64,000 bases of DNA from Branchiostoma floridae (lineage: Eukaryota > Chordata > Leptocardii > Amphioxiformes > Branchiostomatidae), in assembly GCF_000003815.2 (NCBI RefSeq), contig NW_023365698.1, positions 111,202 through 175,201 on the forward strand. Direction: 5' to 3'. Shown in pieces: positions 45,280 to 55,489 of this stretch (position 1 is its first letter; every line of letters begins with the position of its first letter). The position numbers and the translations under genes were made by a program. The notes under the pieces are model-generated. The model was not told the origin of the DNA. It did not search any database and saw only the letters and a program-made list of their open reading frames with translations.

Positions 45280-46086
45280 CTGAGGGAGAAATATGTTTGC
45301 AATAAGTAAAGACATGATAGCTGTAAATAATGTCAGCATTATATGTACACATGCCAATGTCATGTATGTCGCCTTCTTATGAATGCTCTGTATACTGACA
45401 GATTTTCAATAGATCTGACTTTATTCATGTGTACCTGTGCTCTCAGACCGAGACACTTCTGTGCCGGAGGCAAGCACTTCCCCTTGGTCTTTTTAATGCA
45501 CACAGCCCGTCCAGTCTTTCTCTTCTTCCTGCTTTACTCACTACAGAAACAATAACATGGTATGTCACTGTGGGACCACTTGGTCTATCTACACGTATCA
45601 CCGTGAAATTGTTTACATTTCAGGGTGCCTCAATATATATATGTCGAATTCAACAGCATCACAGAATTAATGCAAAGTATAGCTTTTGTCCACGATTATA
45701 TCGTTTGCCACAAATTACGACTTCAAATGACGTCACTGTAAATGCAGAACCCTGCACAGCGATGGAAAATTTAATAAACCATTGTTTGCCTTTCCACAAA
45801 TAATGGTGCTAGTCTGTGACTGTGTTCTTGTGTTCACTGTGACGTTATTTGTATTGCATACTCGTTGGACAGAAACGACAGTCAGAATAATGACTTTTTT
45901 GCGGATGGTGTGATGTTCAATTAAATGTGAGGATGTCCATTTAGCGTAGACGCATACATATTGTTTTTATTGAGTGAAAGTGTTTGTATTTTATTGTGAT
46001 CACCAGATACAGTGCACATGCTTTACTTGGGTTTTATTCACTTTCAAGTGGTGCATTTTTACTTTAGTTTGCTAATAAACAAATTG

Positions 46087-46182
46087 TCACCGCTTGTCCT
46101 CGTTTCGCTTGATACGCATGACGTCTTTGAATTGTGATTCTACGGCCCCTCTGAGAAGGTGCGGGAAGGCTTTTTTACACAC
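46087..46182 (-). CDS. Terminal exon of an unrecognised gene
   Basis: After the acceptor TTATCTCCAG the exon reads VCKKAFPHLLRGAVESQFKD, VMRIKRNEDKR and TGA. An AATAAA polyadenylation signal follows about 40 bp downstream (46.04 kb). It joins the 46458-46535 exon in phase 0. The basic C-terminus (KRNEDKR) could be a nuclear signal. No family recognised, but splice sites, phase, stop and poly(A) signal together make a convincing gene end. Confidence 0.65.
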   Translation of the reverse strand: MCKKAFPHLLRGAVESQFKDVMRIKRNEDKR

Positions 46183-46457
46183 CTGGAGATAAGTAATATG
46201 ACACTGACAAAGACTACAGAGGCAGGTATTGACATTCAGGCACAGAGTCATGTTCTTTATGTCCTTCTTTGACCACTACTGAAAAATATAGCATTTGCAT
46301 GCTTTGCATTCATTATAAAACGTCATCTATTACCATACATTTATTACGATTCCCGATTAATTAACATCATCGTATATAAAGAGAAGTTTATTTGCAAGTT
46401 CGTGCCCGAGGGCTAATTGCAAGTATAAGGCCGGGTTAAGTGCTTGTAGATACTTAC

Positions 46458-46535
46458 TTCATCGACGGCCTTCCTGAACGGCCTGCCGTCCGTGTCCACC
46501 ACCCCAAACTGTTTGATAGCAGACCTGATCTCGCG
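46458..46535 (-). CDS. Internal exon of the same unrecognised gene
   Basis: A 78-nt phase 0-0 exon with acceptor GTTTTACAG and donor GTAAGTATC encodes REIRSAIKQFGVVDTDGRPF, RKAVDE. It precedes the terminal exon at 46087-46182. The sequence looks like a folded, charged domain; no match can be named. Confidence 0.65.
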
Positions 46536-47090
46536 CTGTAAAACATGGGTTTGTACAGTCTTTTATTTCATAATTACATTTTTCTGCTCTAACATTTTGC
46601 CATATACCAGTGGTGGTAAATGATATTAGGATGGACACATTGTCTTTGTATTTGCAGTGGTGAGGACGTCGTACAACAACGCCACCCATAACACTAATGT
46701 AAGTGTGACACGGCTGAAGTATCAAACGAAAATCAGCACAATCCTACTCATAAAAAATCTTAACATTTTTCATGATAACATTTAATATGTTTGTGTTGTG
46801 TTTTCATCTAATTGCCCTAAAAATGAACAACAGTGACATTTTACTCGATGAAACACACATGACATGTACAACCACCATATGCCACTACAAGAAACAACAG
46901 GCACTGAGCGATACGTGCACACGTATCCAACGAAAATCAGCACAATCCTACTTGGATTTCAAACATTTACTGGAATAATGTACAACATGTCATGCTTACA
47001 ATGGGAGATACTTAAACGGAAATTCCTTTGCTTAATGTTAATTTTCCGTGACGACTGTAACTCGGGCGGAACGACAAGTCTTACACTCAC

Positions 47091-47134
47091 CATGTTTGGA
47101 CCCGACAAGTGTGTGTGGCAACAGTGAGGCCAAG
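47091..47134 (-). CDS. Short exon of the same gene (44 nt)
   Basis: Acceptor TTTTTAAAG and donor GTGAGTGTAA enclose a segment reading WPHCCHTHLSGPNM in the phase required by the next exon. The phase at its 5' side does not agree with the exon ending at 47254 (a 2-nt mismatch). Either another acceptor or small exon is used, or the gene is decaying. Confidence 0.5.
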
Positions 47135-47253
47135 CTTTAAAAACGGGGTTGCAGAATGCAAATAGCAATGGTAGTTATGTTGATTGCGTAAAAATGGCAA
47201 ACATGTGCTCAATAAATTAAGCGTTTCAATGTGTTTAATATGACGTCACTTAC

Positions 47254-47410
47254 AGTCCTAATTGGGTTAACTAGCAAAAGAATGTTCGAGTCTGTGAAAT
47301 GCTTTTTGATGGCGCAATGTCCAATAACAGAAAAGATGGACATGTTGGTTTGGTCCTGCCACCTGTCCCTGTAGAATCCGAACAGCCTGCCGTCTGGCAA
47401 CCGGAGCTTG
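47254..47410 (-). CDS. Exon downstream of the Pro/Ala/Gln repeat region
   Basis: The frame reads KLRLPDGRLFGFYRDRWQDQ, TNMSIFSVIGHCAIKKHFTD, SNILLLVNPIRT and ends precisely at a GTAAGTGAC donor; it is the only frame open at the donor. An acceptor-like GTCTTACAG occurs at its 5' end. Alternatively the repeat region continues into it by a frameshift. RLPDGRLFGFYRDRW looks like a structured domain, not recognised. Confidence 0.5.
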
Positions 47411-47429
47411 CTGTAAGACTAGCGGAGGC

Positions 47430-47828
47430 TGTTGTTGTTCCGGCGATGGATGCTGCAACGCCAGTGGAGGCTCCTGCTGGGCCGGCAATACTTGCTGTAC
47501 AGCCCGTGGCGCCTGCTGTTGTGCCGGCGGAGCCTGCTGTTGTGCCGGCGGAGTCTGCTGTTGTCCACGGAGCCTGCTGTTGTGCCGGCGAAGCCTGATG
47601 TTGTCCCGGTGGAGCCTGCTGTTGTGCCGGTGGCGCCTGCTGTTGTGCCGGCGGAGCCTGCTGTTGTCCCGGTGGAGCCTGCTGTTGTTCAGGTGGAGCC
47701 TGCTGTTGTGCTGGCGGAGCCAGCTGTTGTCCCGGCGAAGCCTGCTGTTGTGCCGATGGAGCCTGCTGTTGTGCCGGTGGCGCCTGCTGTTGTGCCGGCG
47801 GAGCCTGCTGTTGTCCTGGTGGAGCCTG
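47430..47828 (-). repeat. 21-bp minisatellite encoding Pro/Ala/Gln heptads, array 1
   Basis: About 18 units of GGAGCCTGCTGTTGTGCCGG-type sequence with 21-bp period. On the minus strand one frame reads APPAQQQ repeatedly, passing into QQVLPAQQEPPLAL and beyond. Because 21 is a multiple of 3, unit gain or loss keeps the frame. The units vary at a few positions (GCG/GTG/GGT). The array is interrupted on its 3' (plus) side by the LTR element. Confidence 0.9.
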
Positions 47829-48149
47829 TGTAAGAAGTGGGGTCGATGTTGTGGACCCCAGGTTCTTTGGAATGCTGCACGAGGACGATGCTGATGCTGC
47901 AGGAGTTCCCGTAAGGGTGTTGACCGGATCGCGACCGTCTGGTGGGCATGGTTAACGCATGGCATGACCATGAACTCGCCAACACTCTTGTGCCCGGTGA
48001 GACCTGTGCAGGGATAGAGAGAGAACACACACACACAACCTGACCGCCCTCGCCGATCAGAATCTTCAACATCTACCCTATCAACCAGCCACTCACCCCC
48101 GCACTGACCCGGGAATGCGCCAGACGGTCAGTCGGCCGGGCAGCCCTGG

Positions 48150-48240
48150 CATATCAACTTAACTCAACTAAACTTCAACTCAACTCAACTCAACTTAACC
48201 TAACTCAACTCAACTTAACCTAACTCAACTTAGTTACTAG
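48150..48240. repeat. (CAACT)n-type simple repeat
   Basis: Runs of CAACT/TAACT/CTAAC pentamers inside the interior of the LTR element. Confidence 0.8.
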
Positions 48241-49134
48241 TATACTCCCCTAACAGCTCGGCACTTCTGACGAAAAAAAAACAAACAACAAGTCTCGGAT
48301 CTCCAATGACAACATCCAAACTGCTTTCAATACATCTGTGTTGAACTTGAACTAACTTTTTGTGCAACCGTTCCTGTCCACTAATTATCCTAACTGTCAC
48401 GCTTCCATCACATAATTAACAGTTTATCACACCGCTAACACAAGGGCAAATCGTTTCCTATCTCTAACTTTAGAACAAAATACCACAGCAAGTTCCACCC
48501 AAAAAACAATACCAGAAACCTACAAAAACAACATACCTGTACAAAGAACAATGACAAAACATTTGAAGAAAGATACTATCTACCCCAGGCAACGTAAACC
48601 CCTGAATGACCTTGGTCAAACCCCCGAAGTCTGGGTTTCCCCGGAGATTACATCACCTACCTGCAATCTAGCGTAGCCTACCTAACCCTAGCCGGCCTTA
48701 CATCCTAAAATAAATCCTAATAATTGACCGAACCTAACCGAACTGCACCAGTCCCCTACCTTTCACAGAGAAACATCAACAAAACAGAGGCCATTACTTT
48801 TTTGCTAGTCTCCATCTCAAATACTCTACCCCCTCCTCTCTCCTTCAGAACACAACGTCATCGCTCAACAAAGTTAACTAGAGAAACAATACAACTATGA
48901 TAACTCCATACCCGAAATAAACAATAGGTTTAGCAAAACGTCTACCCAAACAGGTGATACGATCCCTGAAGAACAAAAGTTCAACCCACAAAGTTCAACC
49001 CACAGCACCAATTACCTAACTAAAATACTCCTTGCTGAAACCTCAACAACCTCAACTAACCAAAACCACTTACAAACGAAATATCAACCTCCCTACGCAT
49101 CTATGCTTGAAAACTAGGCACTAAAACAACAAAG

Positions 49135-49524
49135 CTAAGCAGCGGTCAGACATGTTGTGCATGGCATTCTCACATCCATCACAAGTATAGGTTCACTCAC
49201 ACGTTCCGCTCGGACCCTCTCGTCCCGCCGCTCGTCCAGTCGCCTCGTGCCGCACGGCCTGCCTCCCCACGGTCTTGGCCCTCCCGGCCCTGCCTGGCCC
49301 GTGCCGAACTCCTTGCTGTGACCTCCACCTACCAACATTCTCTCAGCCCTGTTCCCTCCTGGTGTTCCGGCTGCCGGCGTCCGCCCTGCCCTGGTCCGCC
49401 GGGCGCTGCTCCAGATCGTCTTGCCCTCCCGTGTGCGTCTCTCCTCTCCTCTCTCCTGGCATGGCCCCTGGTCTTGGCGTGTCCTCGTCCTGCAGCGTCC
49501 CTCTAGATGGTGGTTGAACAGCAT
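49135..49524 (-). CDS. Short GC-rich frame inside the LTR element
   Basis: A 129-codon minus frame starts 18 bp after the putative primer-binding site (MLFNHHLEGRCRTR) and is Arg/Gly-rich (RRTRAGRTPAAGTPGGNRAE). Its position and basic composition suit a gag remnant, but an overlapping frame is equally long, and no zinc knuckle or capsid motif is seen. The GC content contrasts with the rest of the element. Confidence 0.3.
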   Translation of the reverse strand: MLFNHHLEGRCRTRTRQDQGPCQERGEERRTREGKTIWSSARRTRAGRTPAAGTPGGNRAERMLVGGGHSKEFGTGQAGPGGPRPWGGRPCGTRRLDERRDERVRAERVSEPILVMDVRMPCTTCLTAA

Positions 49525-49542
49525 CCCGTCCTCGTCGCCATA

Positions 49543-50094
49543 TGTAAGAAGTGGGGTCGATGTTGTGGACCCCAGGTTCTTTGGAATGCTGCACGAGGAA
49601 CGTTTAAACTACAGGACTAAGGAACACACACAAGACACAGGTCATGCCATTGACACGCACGGGAGCTGTTAGTCGGGACCCTCTCCCTGCTCTCTCTGTC
49701 CAACTAGTCTCTGTCCAACTGTCCCCCCAACTTCCAGCTCTCGGCTTTTTATTTCAAAGTCCCAGACACATATCCAGACACTGTCTGCATGGCACTAATT
49801 ATGATAGGCACATGTCACTGCTTTGTAGTTTGTTTGATGCTCATTACTTCAAAGGATAGAACAAAAGGTAACACCTCGTTGGCACTAATCACACAACAAA
49901 AGCAGACGGTTACACATCTGACCAGGAGACGCTCTCCTCAGACGAATTACATTATAGCCTTGTTATGAAGTACGGCAGGGCACCTTGCGATAATTCGAGT
50001 GTAGGTACAACAAACTAGGGAGATGCAAAAGAATTACAAATTATGCATCACGATTCTACAAAGTACATAATATCTGTTTTTCCCCATCCCTACA
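49543..50094 (-). repeat. Long terminal repeat (5' LTR, minus orientation)
   Basis: TG...CA bounded, 552 bp, with AATAAA in the middle and ending at the target duplication. Only its last 57 bp (minus orientation) are repeated at the other end of the element. Confidence 0.7.
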
Positions 50095-50345
50095 CCTGCT
50101 GTTGTGCCGGTGGCGCCTGCTGTTGTGCCGGCGAAGCCTGATGTTGTGCCGGTGGCGCCTGCTGTTGTGCCGGCGAAGCCTGATGTTGTCCCGGTGGAGC
50201 CTGCTGTTGTGCCGGTGGCGCCTGCTGTTGTGCCGGCGGAGCCTGCTGTTGTGCCGGTGGAGCCTGCGGTTGTGCCGGTGGAGCCTGCGGTTGTGCCGGC
50301 GAAGCCTGATGTTGTGCCGGTGGAGCCTATTGCTGTGCACATGTG
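50095..50345 (-). repeat. 21-bp minisatellite encoding Pro/Ala/Gln heptads, array 2
   Basis: About 12 units of the same 21-bp repeat as array 1. The minus frame reads APPAQPQ/APPAQHQ/ASPAQPQ. One TAG lies near the upstream end (AQQ then TAG). Before the LTR insertion arrays 1 and 2 were one continuous array of about 30 units. Confidence 0.9.
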
Positions 50346-50601
50346 CTAGTTGAGCCTGCGGTTGTGCTTGTGGCTGCTGTACCCCCGAAGCTGAATGTTG
50401 TGGGGCTTCCAATCTCGGGACTTGCTTCACCCTGGGCTGTAGCTGCCCTCTACTAGGAACTATCGGTATTTTTTTTCAGGTTGGTCCATGAGATCTTCGT
50501 AGTAATTTTTTTGTTGCAGCATCTCTTTCATAAAGCTGCACTTAAACGAGTAGTTCCTCGTCCATAACCATGTTGGGTTTTGTTTTCCTCTTCGATTGCA
50601 T
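50345..50601 (-). pseudogene. Probable 5' coding part of the heptad-repeat gene
   Basis: ATG at 50601-50599 in a strong context (GCGCCACC before ATG) opens MQSKRKTKPNMVMDEELLV and stops. A shifted frame continues SFKCSFMKEMLQQKNYYEDL, MDQPEKK. At a run of A another shift leads to IPIVPSRGQLQPRVKQVPRL and GVQQPQAQPQAQL, then the heptads. Two or three frameshifts, one in a homopolymer, mean that either the gene is decaying or the assembly has errors. The order fits a protein with an N-terminal domain, a Gln-rich linker and the C-terminal exons at 46-47.4 kb. Confidence 0.4.
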
Positions 50602-51020
50602 GGTGGCGCCCAGGAGGTTAAAGTGATCCTATTATCTCTCTCCAACTTGTCTCTAAGTACAAAATACACAATACAACGATTCATTGGTTCTACGTGGATC
50701 ACAGTCTCGTTAAATACAAGTGGATTTACCAGTTTGTCGGTGATATTTCGTTTGTTCGGTACTGCAAGCCTGGAGACGCCGAGAATAAAGAACGCGCCGT
50801 CCGCCCTCCCACCTATGCAGGTCTTGTCAAGCTGTCATCCACAATCCTCAAAAAACGAGTCACTTTTAACAAAATACTCATCAAAGCTGGACAAACTGTC
50901 TCTGCAACACTTCTACTCAAACGTTACTCCTTTGGATGCGTTTAAACACATCAAAAACACATATGAAACAAAACAACGAGAGACGTTGAAAACCAGACTT
51001 CCTACAGAAGATGGAATGAT

Positions 51021-51060
51021 AAATTGATTTATTATAGTAGGAATTGATTTATTATAGTAG
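51021..51060. repeat. 20-bp tandem duplication
   Basis: AATTGATTTATTATAGTAG follows itself directly (51021-51040 and 51041-51060), with one difference at the first base. Confidence 0.9.
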
Positions 51061-51378
51061 GAAATGTTGCTGCACAATCTGGATTGATACTTTTGTTATG
51101 GTACTCATCTAAATGACTTGTATGAATATACAAATGTTACAATCTGTATAATTTGCAATTGGACATATCTTATACTGTAAAGCAACTCCCCTAATATAAT
51201 CCACTATAAGGAGCTTTGCTACAAAAAATAGAAAAGACAATGTCATTCTGACGAAATTATCGCTAACGCAGAATTTGATGTTTTTATACATTTTTCTGCA
51301 ATAACCCGAAAACAAATACATAGTAAGAGTATATAGCATATAAATCAAACATATACACCAAGTAATTGTCTGCGTCCC

Positions 51379-51705
51379 CTAGTGGTGGCATTCTGTCTCC
51401 AAAATCTTAACTACGTTATCGATGCTGGGTCGGTCAATGGCTCGCGGACAGTTCACACAGGCTGTAATGATCGTCTGCAGGTGTCCTGTTTTCACTGCCT
51501 CCTCAACATCTTCAGCCAGGTTTCCGTAGCTGAAGACATAGCAGGTAACCTTCCCGCCTCTGGCCACCTCTGGAGCAATGTGGGACGACATTGCCCCTGA
51601 CATGGTGAACGACGCTGGACGGTCAAGCAGACAGGCAGAGCCAAAATCAATGTCCTTTTCCATGATGCAACCCCTACTGACATTTCCGATCATCATATCG
51701 TTATT
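51379..51705 (-). pseudogene. Protein kinase C-lobe, copy 3 (DFG present)
   Basis: An open 109-codon segment ends in TAG. It reads NNDMMIGN (end of the catalytic loop), KDIDFGSACLLDRPASF (DFG motif), SSHIAPEVARGG (APE motif), VFSYGNLAEDVEEAV and CPRAIDRPSIDNVVKILE (subdomain XI). Aligned with copy 1, whose exon begins TTTCAG|CATGAC, the splice acceptor here is TTTCGG, so AG is lost. The exon is otherwise intact. Unless another acceptor is used, it can no longer be spliced and is a relic. Confidence 0.7.
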
Positions 51706-51739
51706 CCGAAACAATAAAAAAAGATAAACATATGTCATT

Positions 51740-52020
51740 GACAGGATTGAGAAGCTGTCAAGGCAACATTTTAAAACAGTAACAAGTTCACATTCTCTTA
51801 CTTTAATGTTTTCAGAAGGCTTTACCTTACAAATTATTAGCAGTGAGCTTCAGGTGTATCAATGAGGAATATCTTGCCATTTTCACAGTAATAGTGTGTT
51901 CACAGAAAAAAGCTGTGTCCAAGTAGATTTAAGTTCATGACCACAACCAAACATTCTCGATGTAAAGATTGAAAGTTTATGGTAAGATACACAGGTCATA
52001 GGACTTTTATGACTTAATTT
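51740..52020. repeat. Kinase intron paralogous to 55680-55980
   Basis: Extended similarity to the sequence upstream (minus strand) of kinase copy 4, e.g. GATGTTTTCAGAAGGCTTTACC shared apart from one base, and GGACTTTTATGACTTAATT. Shows that copies 3 and 4 arose by a segmental duplication that included the intron. Confidence 0.85.
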
Positions 52021-52189
52021 GCAGATCAAGACACTGTCACGTCTAAATGCATACAGGTAAAGTCTGTCCCACCCCATCCCCAACCCAATCGTCTTAATTC
52101 AAAAAAAGAAAAATAATACCCATATAAAATTAAAGACTTAAGTATTCACATTTGGTGCATAACATCCAGCTAGTTTGTCCCCCAGTGTA

Positions 52190-52320
52190 CAGCCACTGTA
52201 AAACTGCAATTGAAGATCTCCAAGCAGAGGTTGGGGAAATATTGCAATGTTTCTGGCACTCGAGCTCCTCTGACAGTACGTCTTGGCAATCTTGTCAAAT
52301 ATAGGTGGCTATCTTGTGAA
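52190..52320. repeat. Conserved intron segment of the kinase family
   Basis: Resembles 20430-20550, the equivalent place in copy 2. Confidence 0.55.
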
Positions 52321-52650
52321 ATAAGGTCATCGAAAATGATGGTATTTTTTTTTAAATTTTAGATCCCTCCTCCTAGTCATTATGCAGGACCATTGTGGCG
52401 TACAAATAGGCAAGGAATTTTGCAACATCTACTAGCATCCAAGACGTACCAGTTTGTGTGAATACAATATTTACAAGTCCCTTATTTATAAACTTATTCC
52501 CACATATGACAAGACTGCCCTACTGTCGCAAGTTTCAAATACAAATTACATTATACATAGATTATACATAGATTACAACAAATCGGTAAGTTATATGTCT
52601 CTGTGTACAACTTGACTATGAAAAATTGTTTGTCAAAAGAAAATATATAT

Positions 52651-53089
52651 TTACCCTGCGAAATGGCGTGCCGACTCAGGGCAGTAGTGGCTGCACGCTG
52701 AGAGCAGCTCGTAGGCAGCCTTCTCCCCGTTGTCGTACTGGGTCCATAGCTGGAAGATCTTCTATTTGGCTATCCTGCTGCCCCTTCTTTGAGTACGGGG
52801 CAGTTTCTTGTCTTTGACGAGTCTGATGTTCAAATGCACCAGGGCAGCTTCCTTCTGGAGGTGGGGAACCAGCAAGTAGAACTGAAGGTTGCTCTTCCCA
52901 GTGCGTGGCTCCCTTGTTGAGAGAGTTGTGCCATCCCTCAACATCATTGTTTGTTCGGGTGGTGTTCCGAAGATACTCCAGGTCTCTGGAGGGTGAATAA
53001 ATTATGTAGTCAGCCAAGGGAATGAGGGCAGGGGTTGATGTCTGTGCTTTCAGGGCCTTCAGTTCGGTCGCGATTTTATCTTCAGGCAT
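52651..53089 (-). pseudogene. MULE-type transposase C-terminal part
   Basis: The minus strand reads YLRNTTRTNNDVEGWHNSLN, then after a one-base shift LQFYLLVPHLQKEAALVHLN, RLVKDKK, RRGSRIAK, a TAG, KIFQLWTQYDNGEKAAYELL, SACSHYCPESARHFAG and TAA. Animal MULE/FLYWCH-linked transposases end with TNNDLEGWHNRLN..., LVPHL..EA, LVK, then LW..YD.GE.....L.ACS, so the assignment is firm. One frameshift and one nonsense codon inactivate it. Upstream (53.1-53.25 kb) some trace of the preceding part may remain (SGLKKLIGNRAYVSHA). Confidence 0.75.
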
Positions 53090-53584
53090 TCTCTAAATCA
53101 GAAGCTATAGCATGAGATACGTAGGCACGGTTACCAATCAGTTTCTTAAGTCCAGTGTTTTTCCTGAGATTGACGAAGCCCTGGAGATACGGTGCCCCAT
53201 TCTCGCCGACCTCCCTCCCCACTACTAGAAACTTTTCTAGCAGCCTGTGTATATTGATTTGATCGAACAGTCAGCCGACATGTATTAATACATCGAGCGG
53301 GCGCACCCGGTGGACCTGACGGGCCGACATGCAGCGTGGCCCGTCAACGCCTCCAGCGCTTTAGCAGCGTTCAATATCTGCCGAAAGAAAAAAAAAGAAC
53401 TGATTTAAGAAGTTTGAGTCCCGGGTTTTTGTTACCACGCAAAGTAATTGTAAGAAGTACTACAAGGGCCTGAATTTAATCTGTAACGAAATGACTTAGT
53501 GATGTAACGAAATGACTTCATGATGTAACAAAATGACGTGTAACGAAAAGACGATGTAACGAAACGACCTGTATTCGCTCTGAT

Positions 53585-53710
53585 TTGTCTAACATGAGTG
53601 ATCGTAGAGGGGTTATAACTAGCCAGGTGGCACTTTCAGGCATAAAGCTGGAAAAAGAACACAAGTTCATGCCTGTCTTACTACCCATTTTCCATAATTT
53701 TAAGCAACTC
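53585..53710 (-). pseudogene. Degraded copy of the exon at 29685-29880
   Basis: Nucleotide similarity on the minus strand (TTCCAGCTTTAT vs, and CCATAATTTT); reading frame partly kept (LKLWKMGSKTGMNLCSFSSF vs SKLWTKNDKTVMMIWFQLYP). Part of the duplicated gene family on this strand. Confidence 0.5.
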
Positions 53711-54044
53711 TTGTGCCCTCGCCATGTAAAGGCCTTGTTTTTGGGCGCCTTATGCCGCAGAGGACAGTCGTCTAGGTCTCTGCGCCATCCTCGGGTTCTC
53801 TTGCCCTCGCAACGTGCGTCTCGTATGTCTCGTGTGCAAGACAATTCACTCTTACGTACCCTTTTATAAGTACATAACATCTCTAATTGTCACCTGATGG
53901 CTTTCACCTGTGTTTGATTGAAGTGTTCTCACCTGTCTCCACTGACATGGGGACTACATGATTAAGATAGTGGCCTGTTCCCTGTTTCTGTTGTGCACCT
54001 TGGTCTGGAGCACTTAGTTCGAACGCGCGCCCCCTCAATGCAAT

Positions 54045-54260
54045 AATGGACTCTTCCAGCACACCCATGTAAAATTGCAAATTAGACCAGTCAAAAAATA
54101 ACCCTACTGAAAGACTTTGACAAACTAGAAGTCACCAACGTCGAAAATATGAATTTAAAAAAAAAAACCTCCGTGCGAGGATAGACTCTTCCAGCACAAT
54201 TTCTGTGAAATTGCAAAATAGACCTGTCCAAAAATACACCCACTGAAAAATGACCAAAAA
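54045..54260. repeat. Imperfect direct repeat, about 134-bp spacing
   Basis: GACTCTTCCAGCACA...TGTAAAATTGCAAATTAGACC...TCAAAAAATA at 54049 and again (GACTCTTCCAGCACA...TGAAATTGCAAAATAGACC) at 54186. Non-coding. Confidence 0.7.
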
Positions 54261-54629
54261 ATCGCTAAAATAAGCATTTCGTTATACTGTACACCAAAAG
54301 TGATAATGAATTTATATGGGGAAATTATCAAGGCACATCTATGCCAAATTTCAGCTCATTCGGTTATAATACCAGGGTACAGGGGGCCCAAATATACAGT
54401 TTCGGCCTTAAGATGACCAAAAAAACTTAATAGAATTATTTTAAAGGCAGATATGAAAAAAAAGATAAAACGACTGGGGGTATTGGCCTACTCTACCCTT
54501 GTGCCAAATTTCAAGTCATTCGGTTTAGAAACAACGGAGATACTGTGTTTTGAAGATTTGACAGGAGATGAAAGAAGAAGAAGAAACATTATGAATACAA
54601 TATATTTCACCATACCCGTGGTATGGCTG

Positions 54630-54790
54630 AAATATAATGACACCTCAGTGGTAACGATTTTGTCTTTAAATTCACTTTTGTCACGGGTTCTCATATGGCT
54701 TTATTGTTTCATTCAAATTTTAATAATTTTGAATACAAGTTATCATGTACCCACTGGCTCTCGAATTTGTTCGTACTTTGTATACTCTCC
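54630..54790. repeat. Repeat shared with 37.83 and 56.73 kb
   Basis: ATGACACCTCAGTGGTAACG...TTTAAATTCAC...TCACG.GTTCTCAT occurs here, at 37830-37890 and at 56735-56800; the last two also carry the duplicated exon next to it. This copy extends with CATGTACCCACTGGCTCT. Confidence 0.65.
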
Positions 54791-55489
54791 ACAGTGAATA
54801 TCTTCACTTTCACCACTCCACCATCAAAAAACAATTTCTCGAACTATTTGGGTATAATTATTTTACCTATTGGTATCTTCCCAACTTTGATCATAATTGC
54901 CAGGCTCTTTCTCATTTCCTTGGCTGAACGGGATGTTGGCATGGCCACATCTGAAGTTGGAATGCGCTTTTTCCTTCGGCAAGGCCTTGGCCTGGGGAAG
55001 TTAGACTTCCCATGTGTCTTGAAACGGTGTACGCTGATGCCCTCTAGAATCAGCTAATCATGTATCATTTTGCCTCCATTCTCTGCAGGTCACCCTTTTA
55101 TTATTACTTTTTTCTGTATTGGACCCCTTTTTCCAGGGCATAGGCCCTCCAGCTCACCTCTTTTCCAGCAGGCCAGAATGTCACTTCTTCTTTTATCCCC
55201 TTTCAGCCCAAGGTCCCCCACTTCTTTGCTGCGCAACTCTTTGTTTCCTTTTTCACCTGCCCGTTGCCTCCTTGGTTGCTCTTTCTCTTGCCCTCGTCTT
55301 TGCACTTTCTCTCATTCAGCGCCTTTACGCGTTCTTAACATTTTCTGTCTAGCTCTCGGGTAGTCAAAATGTACGATAACATTTTTATTCTTTTCCTGCC
55401 ACACCTGCCAAATGATTTGCTTTTCTTCCTTAGCAGCTCATTTGATTTTACCATTTACAGAGTGGTCACCATGTTAAGTAGGATTTCTG

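Larger units (their letters stand above)
47825..50098 (-). mobile_element. LTR element inserted in the minisatellite, with 4-bp target duplication
   Basis: The element spans 47829-50094 and begins TGTAAG and ends CCTACA. It is flanked by a direct CCTG duplication (47825-47828, 50095-50098), and the minisatellite continues on both sides. 47829-47885 and 49543-49599 are identical over 57 bp. On the minus strand 50094-49543 reads as a 552-bp 5' LTR (TGTAGG...CTTACA) with AATAAA at 49753-49748. It is followed two bases later by TGGCGACGAGGACGGGA, a plausible primer-binding site complementary to a tRNA 3' end. The 3' LTR keeps only 57 bp. The 1.66-kb interior has no polymerase, so the element is non-autonomous or internally deleted. 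Confidence 0.8.

Noticed and set aside
47299-47894. Plus-strand proteins of repeated Val-Pro-Ala-Glu-Pro (PAVVPAE)
   Set aside because: A 21-bp repeat is open in several frames on both strands. The minus strand frame (APPAQQQ) is favoured because it connects with exons that have splice sites and a poly(A) signal.
49275-49672. Plus-strand Pro/Ser/Cys-rich frames in the LTR element
   Set aside because: Shadows of the GC-rich minus-strand segment; no motif.
50034-50342. Minus-strand Ala/Gly/Thr-rich frame (SAGTTAGATGTTAG) resembling an antifreeze glycoprotein-like repeat
   Set aside because: It is another frame of the same minisatellite and has no signal peptide or flanking gene structure.
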